Source: Burkholderiales bacterium
Lineage (GTDB): Bacteria; Pseudomonadota; Gammaproteobacteria; Burkholderiales; JABEVD01
Assembly: GCA_019753155.1 (NCBI GenBank)
Contig: JAIELG010000002.1
Location: forward strand, 1-42,504
DNA length: 42,504 bases
Reading direction: 5' to 3'
The translations under genes were made by a program, and so were the position numbers. This document shows, piece by piece, positions 8,355 to 17,310 of the stretch. The notes under the pieces were generated by a model. The model saw nothing but the letters and a program-made list of their open reading frames with translations. It did not search any database and was not told where the DNA came from. Position 1 is the stretch's first letter. The number at the start of each line of letters is the position of its first letter.

Positions 8355-11300
8355 TTGCTGAAGCTCCTGATTCTGACGCACCGGTTGGCGCGCCGATTGA
8401 TCGTGGCCTCCTCCGTCGCCGTATTTTTCGTTCTTGCGTCGCTGATCCTGATTCTGCGCTACTGGTTCCTGCCCAACATCGAAAATTACCATGCCGACAT
8501 CGCCAGAACGATAAGCGCGGCCATAGGAGAAAAAGTTGCCATCGGCAGCATCGAAGCGGACTGGATGGGCGTCAGCCCGCACCTGATACTGCGCAATGTC
8601 CGGATCCTGGACGAATCCGGACAGGCCGCGCTGACCCTCGACAGGGTGGAAAACAGCCTGTCCTGGCTGACCTTCCTGACCGGGGAAATCCGCTTCGCTT
8701 CGCTCGAAATCGATCAGCCCAGGCTCGGCGTCAGGCGGGACGAACAAGGCAGATTCTATGTCGCGGGAATCCCGATGAGCCAGGGGCCGGCAAACAGGGG
8801 CATCTCGGACTGGCTGCTGCGCCAGGATCAGGTCGTGATCAAGGACGGTTTCATCCTGTGGGAAGACGACATGAGGGGAACGCCGCCCCTGATGCTGGGC
8901 TCGGTCAATTTCGCCCTCGTCAATTCCAGACACCATCATCTTTTCGGCCTGCAGGCCACTCCGCCTGCGGAGCTTGCTTCGCCTCTGGACGTGAGGGGAA
9001 ACCTTTTCGGCGATTCCATGAACGAACCCGGGGACTGGCGCGGAAAACTCTATGCCAGGATAGACTACGCCGATATCGCCGAATTGCGAAAATGGCTGCC
9101 CTTCACCCAGCCCATCCTGAGCGGAACCGGGGCCGTGCGCATCTGGCTGGATTTCGCGCAGATGCATCCCGATGCGCTCACTGCGGACATTCATCTTTCG
9201 AAGGTGCGCGCAAAACTGGGAAGCACGCTGCCGGAAATCGGCATGAAGACACTGCGCGGCCGCATCGCCTGGTCGGATCTCGATGGCGGCTACGAAGTCC
9301 GTACCAAACAGCTTGCTCTCGAAACCGACGAGGGAGAATCGATCAAGCCCACCGACTTCCTGATGCAATCCATTCCCGCCCGTGAAAACAGCGCGGAACA
9401 GGGGCAACTCAGCGCCAATTCTCTCGATCTTGGCACGCTCTCCAGGCTGGTCGCGCATTTCCCATTGCCCGATGCAATTCGCGATGCGCTCGTCAAATTC
9501 TCGCCGCGCGGCAAACTCGGCGATCTACAGGTCAAATGGAAGGGCGACGCCCCTGAATCGGACCTTTTCCCGTGGAAAAATCATCCCCGGAAGAAACCCT
9601 CCGGAACATGGCAAATGCCTGCGCACTACAGCGTCGCGGGGCGTCTCGAAAATCTCGGCATCACGCTTTCCGGCAACAGCTTCAGCGGGATCAGCGGCCA
9701 TGTCGACGGCAACGAAAATGGCGGCAGCTTCAACCTGGACGCCCATCATCCGAAATTTCTCCTGCCCGCAACATTCGAATCGGCCGTGGAATTCGACACA
9801 CTGACCGCACAGGCGAAATGGCAAAACGACAAAACCGGCTTCGGCATTTCTTTTAGCAACATTTCCTTCGCCAACCGGGATCTTGCCGGGAATGCATTCG
9901 GCTCCTACGGCAACAATTTCGCGGATTTCACAGGCAGGCTGACGCGGGTGGATGCGAGCCAGGTCTGGCGCTACCTGCCTTCCCTGATCTCGAAGGAAGC
10001 CAGGAACTGGGTGAAGAACGCGATCATCCACGGGGACTCCGACGATGCGAAAATAAGGCTCCAGGGCAAACTGGACGAATTCCCCTTCGACCACAAAAAC
10101 GGAATCTTCCAGGCCGCGGTCAAGGTCAGGGGCGCCACCCTCGCCTATGCTCCCGGCTGGCCCCGGATCGACTCGGTTGCAGCCGACCTGCTGTTCCAGG
10201 GATCGAGGATGGAAATCACATCGCATCAGGGTTCCATGCTCGGCGCGAAACTCGCCCATGTCCAGGCCGGCATAGACGACCTCGACAACCCGAACGCCGT
10301 CCTGGAAATCGAAGGCGACGCATCCGGTGCAACCGACGAATTTCTGCAGTTCATCGAACAGTCCCCCATCACGAAATACATAGACGGCTTCACGACAGGC
10401 ATGCACGCAGCCGGAAACGGGAGCCTGAAACTCAAGCTTGGCATTCCCCTGGCCAGGGCCGAAAACACGAAAGTCTCCGGAAGCTACCAGTTCCTGGGCA
10501 ACGCCATCACCGGCCCCGGCATTCCGGACATCTCGCATCTCAACGGACGCCTGGATTTCTCCGAGTCCATGGTGAGCACCAGAAATGCCGGCGCGACCAT
10601 CCTGGGAGGCACAGCCCTGATCAATGCTTCGACCCAGAAGGATGGCGGCCTGAAAGTGCTGGTCAGCGGAAAAATCGATCCGGACAACATCGCAACCCCG
10701 CTTGCCCGTCATTTTCACGGCAAAGCCGACTGGCGCAGCGCCGTGACCGTCCGCAAGAAGAAAACCGACATCCTGATCGAATCCACACTGCAGGGGCTCT
10801 CTTCCAACCTGCCTGCCCCTTTCACCAAGAATGCAGCAAGCATACTGCCTGTCCGTTTCGAGAAAAGGGCGATCTCCCAAGACGAGGATCTGGTGACCCT
10901 CTCCTACGGAAACATCCTGGCGGCCAGATTCGTCGGCGCCACGAAAAACGGATTCAGGAGATTCGACAAGGGCATCATCTATCTCGACAAAGCCTTGCCT
11001 GCGGAACTTCCTGAAGCGCCCGGAATATGGCTTGCAGGCTCGCTGAAAACGCTGGATGCGGACAGTTGGCGCGACATCCTGGAAGAAGGCGGGGGCGGGG
11101 AAAACCCCATTACGCTCGCCGGAATCGATGTCGATATCGGCTCGCTCTCCTTCCTCGGGAAACATTTCGGCAAACTCGCCATATCCGCAAGACAGAGTGA
11201 GGGCAACTGGCAGGCCGCGCTTTCCGGCGTAGGCGTCAACGGGAGCGTCAAATGGCTGCCCGAAGGAAAAGGGCGACTGATCGCTAAACTCAGGGATCTG

Positions 11301-12188
11301 AGCATCCCCGAGGCCACGCCGGCAGACAGGGAAACTGTAGGGTCGAAAGTCGCCCTCCTGGCAAAAGTCGCCGGCAAGAATCTTCCGGCGCTCGACATCA
11401 CCGCCGACAATTTCGTCGTCAGGAACAAGGAAGTGGGCCGCCTCGAATTCGTCGCCGTGCAGCAGGGCAACGACTGGAAGATCGAAAAGCTGCGCATCAG
11501 CAATCCTGACAGCGTTTTGACCGCGGACGGACTCTGGCAGGGATGGGCCATTCACCCGAGAACGAACGTCAATCTCAAGCTCGATGTCGGCAAGATCGGA
11601 AAATTCCTGTCGCGCTTCGGTTATCCGGACAACATCATGCGCGGCAGCGGAAAAATGGAAGGTACGCTGTCCTGGGCCGGAAGCCCGCAATCCGTCAATT
11701 ATGCAACGCTCAACGGCAACATCGTCATGACCGCAAGCCACGGCCAATTCAACAAGATCGATCCCGGAATAGGCAAACTGCTCGGGATACTGAGTCTCCA
11801 GGAGATCCCAAGACGGATCACGCTCGATTTCCGCGACATATTCAGCGAGGGTTTCGCTTTCGACGACATATCGAGCAGCCTGAAAATCACGGACGGCATC
11901 GCGACCACCGGGGATCTCAAGATCGTGGGTCCGGCAGCGGAAGTCGACATGAACGGCAGGATCGACCTCGACAAGGAAACCCAGGATCTTCAGGTCGTCG
12001 TGAAGCCGCAGCTCGGAGGAAGCTTCTCGATCGCAAGTTCCCTCCTCGGCGGGCCTGTCGTGGGAATCGCCACATGGGTCGTGGGCAAGGTGCTGCAAAA
12101 CCCGCTCGACCAGATCGCCTCCTACGAATACAATATCACCGGAAGTTGGACGGATCCCATCGTGAAAAAAGCCCAGGATCGGAAATGA
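8355..12188 (+). CDS. yhdP: YhdP-family AsmA-like envelope protein
   Basis: 1277 residues, the expected size of YhdP. An N-terminal membrane anchor (about 18-38, VASSVAVFFVLASLILIL) is followed by RYWFLPNIENYHADIARTIS, a long beta-rich periplasmic body with repeated AsmA/TamB-like segments, and the family C-terminus (KIDPGIGKLLGILSLQEIPR, FAFDDISSSLKITDGIATT, GGPVVGIATWVVGKVL). YhdP, TamB and YdbH are bridge proteins implicated in carrying phospholipid to the outer membrane. Start: a TAG at 8340-8342 in this frame leaves TTG 8355 as the only start before the anchor; no strong ribosome site is seen. It is divergent from glnE and overlaps the next gene by 4 bp. Confidence 0.92.
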   Translation: MLKLLILTHRLARRLIVASSVAVFFVLASLILILRYWFLPNIENYHADIARTISAAIGEKVAIGSIEADWMGVSPHLILRNVRILDESGQAALTLDRVENSLSWLTFLTGEIRFASLEIDQPRLGVRRDEQGRFYVAGIPMSQGPANRGISDWLLRQDQVVIKDGFILWEDDMRGTPPLMLGSVNFALVNSRHHHLFGLQATPPAELASPLDVRGNLFGDSMNEPGDWRGKLYARIDYADIAELRKWLPFTQPILSGTGAVRIWLDFAQMHPDALTADIHLSKVRAKLGSTLPEIGMKTLRGRIAWSDLDGGYEVRTKQLALETDEGESIKPTDFLMQSIPARENSAEQGQLSANSLDLGTLSRLVAHFPLPDAIRDALVKFSPRGKLGDLQVKWKGDAPESDLFPWKNHPRKKPSGTWQMPAHYSVAGRLENLGITLSGNSFSGISGHVDGNENGGSFNLDAHHPKFLLPATFESAVEFDTLTAQAKWQNDKTGFGISFSNISFANRDLAGNAFGSYGNNFADFTGRLTRVDASQVWRYLPSLISKEARNWVKNAIIHGDSDDAKIRLQGKLDEFPFDHKNGIFQAAVKVRGATLAYAPGWPRIDSVAADLLFQGSRMEITSHQGSMLGAKLAHVQAGIDDLDNPNAVLEIEGDASGATDEFLQFIEQSPITKYIDGFTTGMHAAGNGSLKLKLGIPLARAENTKVSGSYQFLGNAITGPGIPDISHLNGRLDFSESMVSTRNAGATILGGTALINASTQKDGGLKVLVSGKIDPDNIATPLARHFHGKADWRSAVTVRKKKTDILIESTLQGLSSNLPAPFTKNAASILPVRFEKRAISQDEDLVTLSYGNILAARFVGATKNGFRRFDKGIIYLDKALPAELPEAPGIWLAGSLKTLDADSWRDILEEGGGGENPITLAGIDVDIGSLSFLGKHFGKLAISARQSEGNWQAALSGVGVNGSVKWLPEGKGRLIAKLRDLSIPEATPADRETVGSKVALLAKVAGKNLPALDITADNFVVRNKEVGRLEFVAVQQGNDWKIEKLRISNPDSVLTADGLWQGWAIHPRTNVNLKLDVGKIGKFLSRFGYPDNIMRGSGKMEGTLSWAGSPQSVNYATLNGNIVMTASHGQFNKIDPGIGKLLGILSLQEIPRRITLDFRDIFSEGFAFDDISSSLKITDGIATTGDLKIVGPAAEVDMNGRIDLDKETQDLQVVVKPQLGGSFSIASSLLGGPVVGIATWVVGKVLQNPLDQIASYEYNITGSWTDPIVKKAQDRK

Positions 12189-12508
12189 ACAGGACCATGA
12201 CATGCCTCATTCTGATGTTGACGAGCCGCATGGCCCTTGCCGCATGCACGGTCCCCCAGGAATTCTGGGACTGGCCGAGGTCGGGGGGCAGCGTGCTGGC
12301 CGCACAGGACATGAGGCCCTGCATCGATGCACTCCTGGCGGAGCCGAAGTCGAAGCTCGTCATCCATCATGGCAAGGACAGCGAAAGCGCACTCCACTTC
12401 GATGAATTGCGCGCATGGCTCATCTCCCTTGCGGTCAGTCCTTCCAGAATCCTCGACGCCGATGACCTGCCTGCAAAAGGCCTGTCGCTCGAAACACTCA
12501 ACCTATGA
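12185..12508 (+). CDS. small exported protein of unknown function
   Basis: 107 residues. ATG 12185 overlaps the yhdP stop (ATGA). A signal peptide (MNRTMTCLILMLTSRMALAA) is followed by a short domain with two cysteines and LVIHHGKDSESALHFDELRA and LAVSPSRILDADDL. That pattern faintly resembles the C-terminal half of OmpA-like peptidoglycan-binding domains, but the family cannot be assigned. Coupling to yhdP suggests a periplasmic role beside it. aroF starts 8 bp after the stop. Confidence 0.65.
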   Translation: MNRTMTCLILMLTSRMALAACTVPQEFWDWPRSGGSVLAAQDMRPCIDALLAEPKSKLVIHHGKDSESALHFDELRAWLISLAVSPSRILDADDLPAKGLSLETLNL

Positions 12509-12515
12509 TAGAGAC

Positions 12516-13652
12516 ATGATCCTCATACTGACCCAGGACGCAAAACCGGAAAGCCCTGAATACAGGCAACTGATGGGGCATCTTGCCCACCTCCCCAACA
12601 TCAGGACAAGCATCCACACCGAGAAAGGGGAAGAGCAGGTCCTGACGGAAATCTATCTGATCGGCAACACCCAGGCGCTCGACATCGAAGACATGAAGAA
12701 CCTGCCCTGCGTGGAAAACGTGGTCAGGATATCCGAGGAGTACAGGGTGTTGGGCAGGCATGGCGCGGACCACAGACCCAGCCACTTCGACTACAACGGC
12801 GTCCGTTTCGGGCAGGACACCCTCAACGTCTTCGCCGGGCTTTGCGCGGTAGACAACCCGGAGCATGTCGAAATCATGATGCGGGCATTGCAGGAGAACG
12901 GCCAGAACTGCACCAGAATGGGGGCGTACAAACCGAGGACCAGCCCCTATTCCTTCCAGGGCCACGGCAAATCATGCCTGCACTATGTATTCGAGCTTGC
13001 GGGGAAATACGGCATCAGGGTGATCGCAATGGAGATCACGCACGAATCGCATATCGACGAAATCACGAATGCGCTCGAAAAAACGGGCGACCCGACCGGC
13101 GTGATGCTCCAGATCGGCACGCGCAATACGCAAAACTTCGAACTCCTGAAAATAGTCGGCCGCCAGAGCCGCTTTCCCGTCCTGCTCAAACGCGGTTTCG
13201 GCATCACCCTGGACGAATCGCTCAACGCGGCGGAATACCTCGCCTCCGAAGGCAACAGGAAAGTGATCTTCGGCCTGCGCGGAATGAAAACCAACATGAG
13301 CGACCCGCACCGCAATTTCGTCGACTTCGCCCATGTCCCCGTCGTCAAGAGGCTCACCAGAATGCCGGTCTGCATCGATCCTTCGCATTCGGTGGGTTCC
13401 CGTGCAGGAGGCCCCGAAGGCATACTGGATGTCATGCATGTCACCGCGCAGGGCGTGGTGGCGGGGGCGAACATGGTCCTCGTCGATTTTCATCCCGCGC
13501 CTGCCCATGCGCTCGTCGACGGACCCCAGGCGCTCACGCTGGATGAACTGCCCTATTTCCTCGAAGACGTGGCCATCGCAAGGACAGCCTTCGAGAAACG
13601 CTGCGAGCTGAATGGGAAATTCAAGCACCCCGCCGCAAGCAGCGGGGTATGA
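12516..13652 (+). CDS. aroF: 3-deoxy-7-phosphoheptulonate synthase, class I-beta
   Basis: 378 residues. It condenses phosphoenolpyruvate and erythrose 4-phosphate in the first shikimate-pathway step. An N-terminal ferredoxin-like regulatory domain (about 1-75) precedes the TIM barrel, the architecture of Thermotoga/Bacillus-type enzymes rather than E. coli AroG. Active-site motifs: GAYKPRTSPYSFQGHG, MLQIGTRNTQNFELL, LLKRGFG, GLRGM and the metal motif DPSHSVGSR. The ATG at 12516 has no clear ribosome site, suggesting coupling to the small upstream gene (8-bp gap). The C-terminal codons run into a CCCCGC/GCGGGG hairpin. Feedback inhibition probably acts through the N-terminal domain (family knowledge). 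Confidence 0.93.
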   Translation: MILILTQDAKPESPEYRQLMGHLAHLPNIRTSIHTEKGEEQVLTEIYLIGNTQALDIEDMKNLPCVENVVRISEEYRVLGRHGADHRPSHFDYNGVRFGQDTLNVFAGLCAVDNPEHVEIMMRALQENGQNCTRMGAYKPRTSPYSFQGHGKSCLHYVFELAGKYGIRVIAMEITHESHIDEITNALEKTGDPTGVMLQIGTRNTQNFELLKIVGRQSRFPVLLKRGFGITLDESLNAAEYLASEGNRKVIFGLRGMKTNMSDPHRNFVDFAHVPVVKRLTRMPVCIDPSHSVGSRAGGPEGILDVMHVTAQGVVAGANMVLVDFHPAPAHALVDGPQALTLDELPYFLEDVAIARTAFEKRCELNGKFKHPAASSGV

Positions 13653-13670
13653 ACAGCGCTCTCCAGGCTA

Positions 13671-13704
13671 GCCGTCCTGCGGACGGCCTTCGCCCCCAGG
13701 GGCG
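13671..13704. terminator. tandem GC-rich hairpins between convergent genes
   Basis: GCCGTCC-TGC-GGACGGC (13671-13687) is followed by CGCCCC-CA-GGGGCG (13691-13704), with a third stem at the aroF end. They lie between aroF and the convergent membrane gene. There is no run of T on either side, so this is a transcription barrier or a rho-assisted end rather than a classic intrinsic terminator. Confidence 0.45.
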
Positions 13705-13754
13705 GGGAATAGGGTCCGAAAAATCATACTGTATTCAGTTTCACGGCCTGGAAC

Positions 13755-14156
13755 TCAGGAAAACCACCTGAGGAAAGCGGCGCTCGTGAGCGCGGTGAGC
13801 GCGAGCAGGAAAAGCGCCAGCCATGCCCGGTCGCGGGCGGCTTCCGGCCAGGAATCGCTCTTGCGGATACAGGCAGCCGCGAGGAAAAAACCTGTGGCGG
13901 CGCATGCCATCTTGATGAAAAGCGCCTTGACCGCAACGCCGGCGATGTCGGGAAGGTGTCCGTAAAAGGCATAACTCAACATGCCGAAGAGCGCGCCTGT
14001 CGCCCCCTGAATGGCCCAGCCGGAAAGGACGAGCCATGCGAGCTTCTTCCTTCTGGCCTCGTCGAAGAGCGCGAGAAATGCCCCTCCCGTCACCGCAACT
14101 GCGCCCAGATTATGCGCCGACTGGTCGACGGCATAGGCCAGATTCTGCAGGTTCAC
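13755..14156 (-). CDS. small four-helix membrane protein
   Basis: 133 residues starting at GTG 14156, which overlaps the stop of the upstream gene (GTGA), so it is coupled. Four hydrophobic segments: NLGAVAVTGGAFLALF, LAWLVLSGWAIQGATGALFG, ALFIKMACAATGFFLAAACI and AWLALFLLALTALTSAAFL. A histidine (HNLGAV) in the first segment and H in GHLPDIAG recall small haem-associated or CopD-like membrane proteins, but this is weak and no family is assigned. The open frame extends upstream of the GTG but that part lies inside the neighbouring coding frame. Confidence 0.65.
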   Translation of the reverse strand: MNLQNLAYAVDQSAHNLGAVAVTGGAFLALFDEARRKKLAWLVLSGWAIQGATGALFGMLSYAFYGHLPDIAGVAVKALFIKMACAATGFFLAAACIRKSDSWPEAARDRAWLALFLLALTALTSAAFLRWFS

Positions 14157-14866
14157 GGCAGATCGACCCGGATCCAGATTTTCCTGCTCTCGCCCCGCGT
14201 ATGGACGCTGGCGGAGGCGATTTCCGACGACGAGGATTCGCGCCGATCTTCCATGCCGCCCAGTTCTATCCATTCGCCCAGCCTGCCGGAAATCCTGGTC
14301 GAAAGCCGCTGCAGTTCGATGCCGCCGTCATCGAGCCGGTCCATGACGGGACTGGCGTCAAGCGTCACCGTCTCCCCGTTGAGATGCGCGAGGACATAGA
14401 ATCCCCGTGATGCCTCCCTGTACTGGGCCGATACGCCGCTCCCGTAAGGACCGAAGAAAACGGTATTGTCCTGGACGATCTTGCCCATTTTGATGAAAGC
14501 CGGACTCCCTTCCAGAACCTGGACATAGGAGACATTTTCGCCGCTGCCGGCGGAATCCGTGCTGTAGACCTTCGCGTGGATGCGCCCGCCCGAAATGCCT
14601 ACGCCGCCGGAGAGTGCGCTGATGTTCTCCCCCTGAAAAACGCCGACTTTCAGGTTTCTCGGCGCCCTGTCGATGCTGTCGACTATCTTCCTGATCTCGC
14701 GCATGTTGCCGGTGCGCAATATCAACTGGTTTCCCATGCCGGAAACAGCGCCGCCCCTGGAGATGAAGGGCTGGACGACGGGAATGACTTCTTCGGCGCG
14801 CTTGTATTTCAGCGTGATGACTTCGAGCGCTTCGCCCCGCGCGAGCGCCGAACAGAACAAAAACAA
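14153..14866 (-). CDS. secretin N-domain-like exported protein, probable frameshift at N-terminus
   Basis: 237 residues in the open frame from TTG 14866. EVITLKYKRAEEVIPVVQPF and GNQLILRTGNMREIRKIVDSID form one secretin_N/NolW-type ring domain. No secretin barrel follows; the rest (to DLP) is a beta-rich region, so this is not a pore. The TTG gives only a stub leader (MFLFCSALARG). The better start is TTG 14885, which has AGGGAGA 5-6 nt upstream and begins a real signal peptide (MKYVLILVFV) in the frame one base off. A single-base change in the T-rich stretch near 14855-14865 would join the two. So the gene is either frameshifted, mis-sequenced or recoded. It is coupled to the membrane gene downstream. 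Confidence 0.65.
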   Translation of the reverse strand: MFLFCSALARGEALEVITLKYKRAEEVIPVVQPFISRGGAVSGMGNQLILRTGNMREIRKIVDSIDRAPRNLKVGVFQGENISALSGGVGISGGRIHAKVYSTDSAGSGENVSYVQVLEGSPAFIKMGKIVQDNTVFFGPYGSGVSAQYREASRGFYVLAHLNGETVTLDASPVMDRLDDGGIELQRLSTRISGRLGEWIELGGMEDRRESSSSEIASASVHTRGESRKIWIRVDLP

Positions 14867-14976
14867 GGATCAAGACATATTTCAAGACAGTCTCCCTGCA
14901 TCAGATAGAGTTGAAACTTTTCGCCGCTTTATGTAGTCTTAGTATCACGATAAATGATTTTTCACAAGGAGCAACA

Positions 14977-15654
14977 ATGCAACCCCAATTTACGACCATG
15001 CCCTACGCCCTGGATCAAAACAGGGTGTTGCGAAACACCTACGGGCTTCTCGGCCTCACCATGATTCCCACCGTGATCGGCGCAATAGTGGGGATGGGCA
15101 CCAATTTCTCCTTCCTCGCCCATTCTCCGCTCGTAGGCTCCCTGGTGATGCTTGCCGTGATGTTCGGCCTGATGTTCGCCGTCAGCGCAACGCGCAACAG
15201 CAGTCTCGGCATCCTGTTCCTGCTGATTTTCACCGGGGTGGCCGGCTGGTTTCTCGGCCCCATACTTCAGGTCGCGCTGCACCTGAGAAACGGCCCCGAA
15301 CTGATCGGGATCGCAGCAGGCGGCACGGGTGCGATTTTCCTGAGCCTCGCTACAGTTGCGACCGTCTCCAAACGCGATTTCGGCTTCATGGGGAATTTCC
15401 TGTTCGTCGGGCTGATCCTGCTCATCATCGCATCGCTGGCCAACGCATTCTTCCATGTCCCGGCAGCTTCCCTCGCGATTTCCGCGATCGCCATTCTGAT
15501 CTTTTCAGGCTACATCCTCTTCGATGTGAGCCAGGTCATCCACGGGGGGGAAACCAACTACATCATGGCGACCCTTACGCTCTATCTCGACATCTACAAT
15601 ATCTTCGTCAACCTGTTGAGCCTGCTGATGGCGCTCTCGGGAGATCGGGACTGA
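14977..15654 (+). CDS. Bax inhibitor-1/YccA-family membrane protein
   Basis: 225 residues with seven hydrophobic segments. It begins NRVLRNTYGLLGLTMIPTV and ends with the family signature SGYILFDVSQVIHGGETNYIMATLTLYLDIYNIFVNLL, closely matching the YccA pattern; a conserved aspartate sits in LYLDIYN. YccA-type proteins of the inner membrane interact with and are degraded by FtsH; some Bax1 homologues are pH-sensitive calcium channels. The ATG at 14977 has AAGGAGCAAC directly upstream, so the in-frame extension to 14911 is rejected. A weak promoter TTGAAA (14911-14916), 17 bp, TAGTCT (14934-14939) precedes it. An intrinsic terminator follows. Confidence 0.92.
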   Translation: MQPQFTTMPYALDQNRVLRNTYGLLGLTMIPTVIGAIVGMGTNFSFLAHSPLVGSLVMLAVMFGLMFAVSATRNSSLGILFLLIFTGVAGWFLGPILQVALHLRNGPELIGIAAGGTGAIFLSLATVATVSKRDFGFMGNFLFVGLILLIIASLANAFFHVPAASLAISAIAILIFSGYILFDVSQVIHGGETNYIMATLTLYLDIYNIFVNLLSLLMALSGDRD

Positions 15655-15672
15655 GGTTTCTCACATGGCCGC

Positions 15673-15699
15673 AAAAGCGCCGCCTGATGGCGGCGTTTT
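15673..15699 (+). terminator. intrinsic terminator after the YccA-like gene
   Basis: CGCCGCC-TGAT-GGCGGCG (15678-15695) is flanked by AAAA on the left and TTTT on the right. It can act in both directions. It ends the yccA-like transcript and isolates the coiled-coil gene that starts 22 bp later. Confidence 0.75.
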
Positions 15700-15720
15700 C
15701 ACTTGAAAGGGTAAAAAAAC

Positions 15721-16044
15721 ATGCCAGTCAAAGGAATTGCAGCATTACTCTTCCTTGCCTTCTGTTCCTGCGCCATGTCTGCCGACATCACCACCTTGCA
15801 GGCCGCCCTGGAAGCCGCGAGACAGAATATGGAAAGCGCGAAATCCCAATATGACACGGCCAAAAGCGAGCTTTCCAGCCAGGAAAAAACGGTCGAGAAG
15901 CTGAAAGCCGAACTCGACAAGGAACAGAAGAAACTTTCCGGCGACAGGGATCAGGCAAGGGCTGCCGACAGGAGCTATCTGGACGCCAAGGCAAAACACG
16001 ATCGCGCCCAGGCCATCCTCGACAAGGCGTGGGAAAGCAGGTGA
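15721..16044 (+). CDS. periplasmic coiled-coil protein
   Basis: 107 residues. Signal peptide MPVKGIAALLFLAFCSCAMSA, then an unbroken, highly charged helix rich in A, K, E, Q and D (LQAALEAARQNMESAKSQYD, EKTVEKLKAELDKEQKKL) with heptad spacing: a coiled coil for most of its length. LAFC does not match a strict lipobox, so it is probably soluble. I do not recognise a family; it resembles the adaptor-hairpin or Lpp-like class of structural helices. Its own start lies just behind the terminator, with GAAAGGG as ribosome site. Confidence 0.7.
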   Translation: MPVKGIAALLFLAFCSCAMSADITTLQAALEAARQNMESAKSQYDTAKSELSSQEKTVEKLKAELDKEQKKLSGDRDQARAADRSYLDAKAKHDRAQAILDKAWESR

Positions 16045-16048
16045 GCGC

Positions 16049-16228
16049 TCAATAGCGGGTAAACCACACCTTGTAGAGCTTCATGCAGTACCGGCAACGC
16101 GCTTCCCCGCAGGAAGGATGGCTGTGGAAGGATATCCTGTTTCTTCTGTCGTCGAAACTCGCCTCGGCGAAAACGGCGATCAGCAGCAAACACAGCAAAG
16201 AGACGGTCTCGATGATTACGGCAAACAT
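16049..16228 (-). CDS. 59-residue membrane-anchored cysteine-rich microprotein
   Basis: The minus strand between the coiled-coil gene and ilvE encodes 59 residues from ATG 16228, with GGAAAGGG as ribosome site 5 nt upstream. An N-terminal hydrophobic helix (VSLLCLLLIAVFA) is followed by a basic stretch and HPSCGEARCRYCMKLYK, containing C-x4-C-x2-C plus two histidines, which could bind a metal. It ends WFTRY. Codon use matches the neighbours and the frame fills the gap exactly, so I think it is real; the function is unknown. It ends 5 bp from the convergent coiled-coil gene. Confidence 0.5.
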   Translation of the reverse strand: MFAVIIETVSLLCLLLIAVFAEASFDDRRNRISFHSHPSCGEARCRYCMKLYKVWFTRY

Positions 16229-16321
16229 GCATTCCCTTTCCAGGGTGGCTGGAATACAAGCCTAGTCGACGAATATTGCATATATGTTGCGTAAATTATG
16301 CTGACGGGGAAGCGACGACCG

Positions 16322-16350
16322 CTGAAAATCCGGCTGAAATAGGCTAAAAT
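16322..16350 (+). promoter_or_regulatory. ilvE: probable ilvE promoter
   Basis: CTGAAA (16322-16327), a 17-bp spacer and TAAAAT (16345-16350) lie 29 bp before the ilvE start. The upstream 16265-16320 is AT-rich. No leucine/isoleucine-rich leader peptide or attenuator was seen. Confidence 0.45.
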
Positions 16351-16379
16351 CGCGTTTTGATTTACTTTTGGAGAACTGC

Positions 16380-17300
16380 ATGTCGATGTCCGACCGCGAT
16401 GGTCTGATCTGGTTTGACGGGAAAATGGTGGACTGGCGCGATGCCACCGTTCATGTCCTGACCCATACGCTGCATTACGGAATGGGCGTCTTCGAAGGCG
16501 TGCGCGCCTACCAGACGGACAGGGGAACCGCCATTTTCAGGCTGAAGGAGCACACCGGGCGCCTCTTCAATTCGGCGCATATCCTCGGCATGAAAATCCC
16601 TTTCGATGTCGAAACCCTGGCCCAGGCGCAGATCGATGTCGTATCAAGAAACAAGCTCCTGTCCTGCTATATCCGTCCCATCGTGTTTTACGGTTCCGAA
16701 GCTCTCGGCATCGCTGCGAAAAATCTCAGCGTTCATGTGGCCATAGCGGCATGGCCATGGGGCGCCTATCTCGGCCAGGATGCGCTCGAAAAGGGCATCC
16801 GCGTCAAAACCTCCTCATTCACGCGCCACCACGTCAACATCACCATGTGCAAGGCGAAAGCCACCAGCAGCTATGCGAATTCCATCCTGGCGCACAACGA
16901 GGCTGCCCAGGACGGCTATGACGAGGCGCTGCTCCTGGACGTGGACGGATTCGTCACCGAAGGTTCGGGGGAAAACATCTTCATCGTCAGGAAGGGCAAA
17001 ATCTACACGCCCGACCTCACCTCGGCGCTCGACGGCATCACGCGCGACACGATCATCCAGCTCGCGGGCGAAATCGATGTCCCCGTGATCGAAAAGCGCA
17101 TCACGCGGGACGAAATCTACACTGCGGACGAGGCATTTTTCACGGGAACTGCGGCCGAAGTCACCCCCATCAGGGAACTCGACAACAGGACCATAGGCGG
17201 CGGCAGCCGCGGCCACATCACGGCAAAGCTGCAGAAAATGTTTTTCGATTGCGTCACGGGCAAGTCCGAGGCGCATTCAGACTGGCTGACCTATATCTGA
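16380..17300 (+). CDS. ilvE: branched-chain amino acid aminotransferase
   Basis: 306 residues, the standard length. It transfers amino groups between glutamate and the keto acids of leucine, isoleucine and valine, using PLP. Fold-type IV signatures: HTLHYGMGVFEGVRAY, RLKEHTGRLFNSAHIL, the PLP lysine region KAKATSSYANSILAHNEAA (lysine of KATSS), EALLLDVDGFVTEGSGENIF and FFTGTAAEVTPIRELDNRTIG. GGAG lies 6 nt before ATG 16380. It is followed after 10 bp by the zinc-finger gene, with which it forms an operon. Confidence 0.96.
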   Translation: MSMSDRDGLIWFDGKMVDWRDATVHVLTHTLHYGMGVFEGVRAYQTDRGTAIFRLKEHTGRLFNSAHILGMKIPFDVETLAQAQIDVVSRNKLLSCYIRPIVFYGSEALGIAAKNLSVHVAIAAWPWGAYLGQDALEKGIRVKTSSFTRHHVNITMCKAKATSSYANSILAHNEAAQDGYDEALLLDVDGFVTEGSGENIFIVRKGKIYTPDLTSALDGITRDTIIQLAGEIDVPVIEKRITRDEIYTADEAFFTGTAAEVTPIRELDNRTIGGGSRGHITAKLQKMFFDCVTGKSEAHSDWLTYI

Positions 17301-17310
17301 CGGGATCATC

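Noticed and set aside
9525-12203. 892-codon minus-strand frame opposite yhdP
   Set aside because: Antisense shadow; the plus strand has the complete YhdP pattern, and this frame has no recognisable domain.
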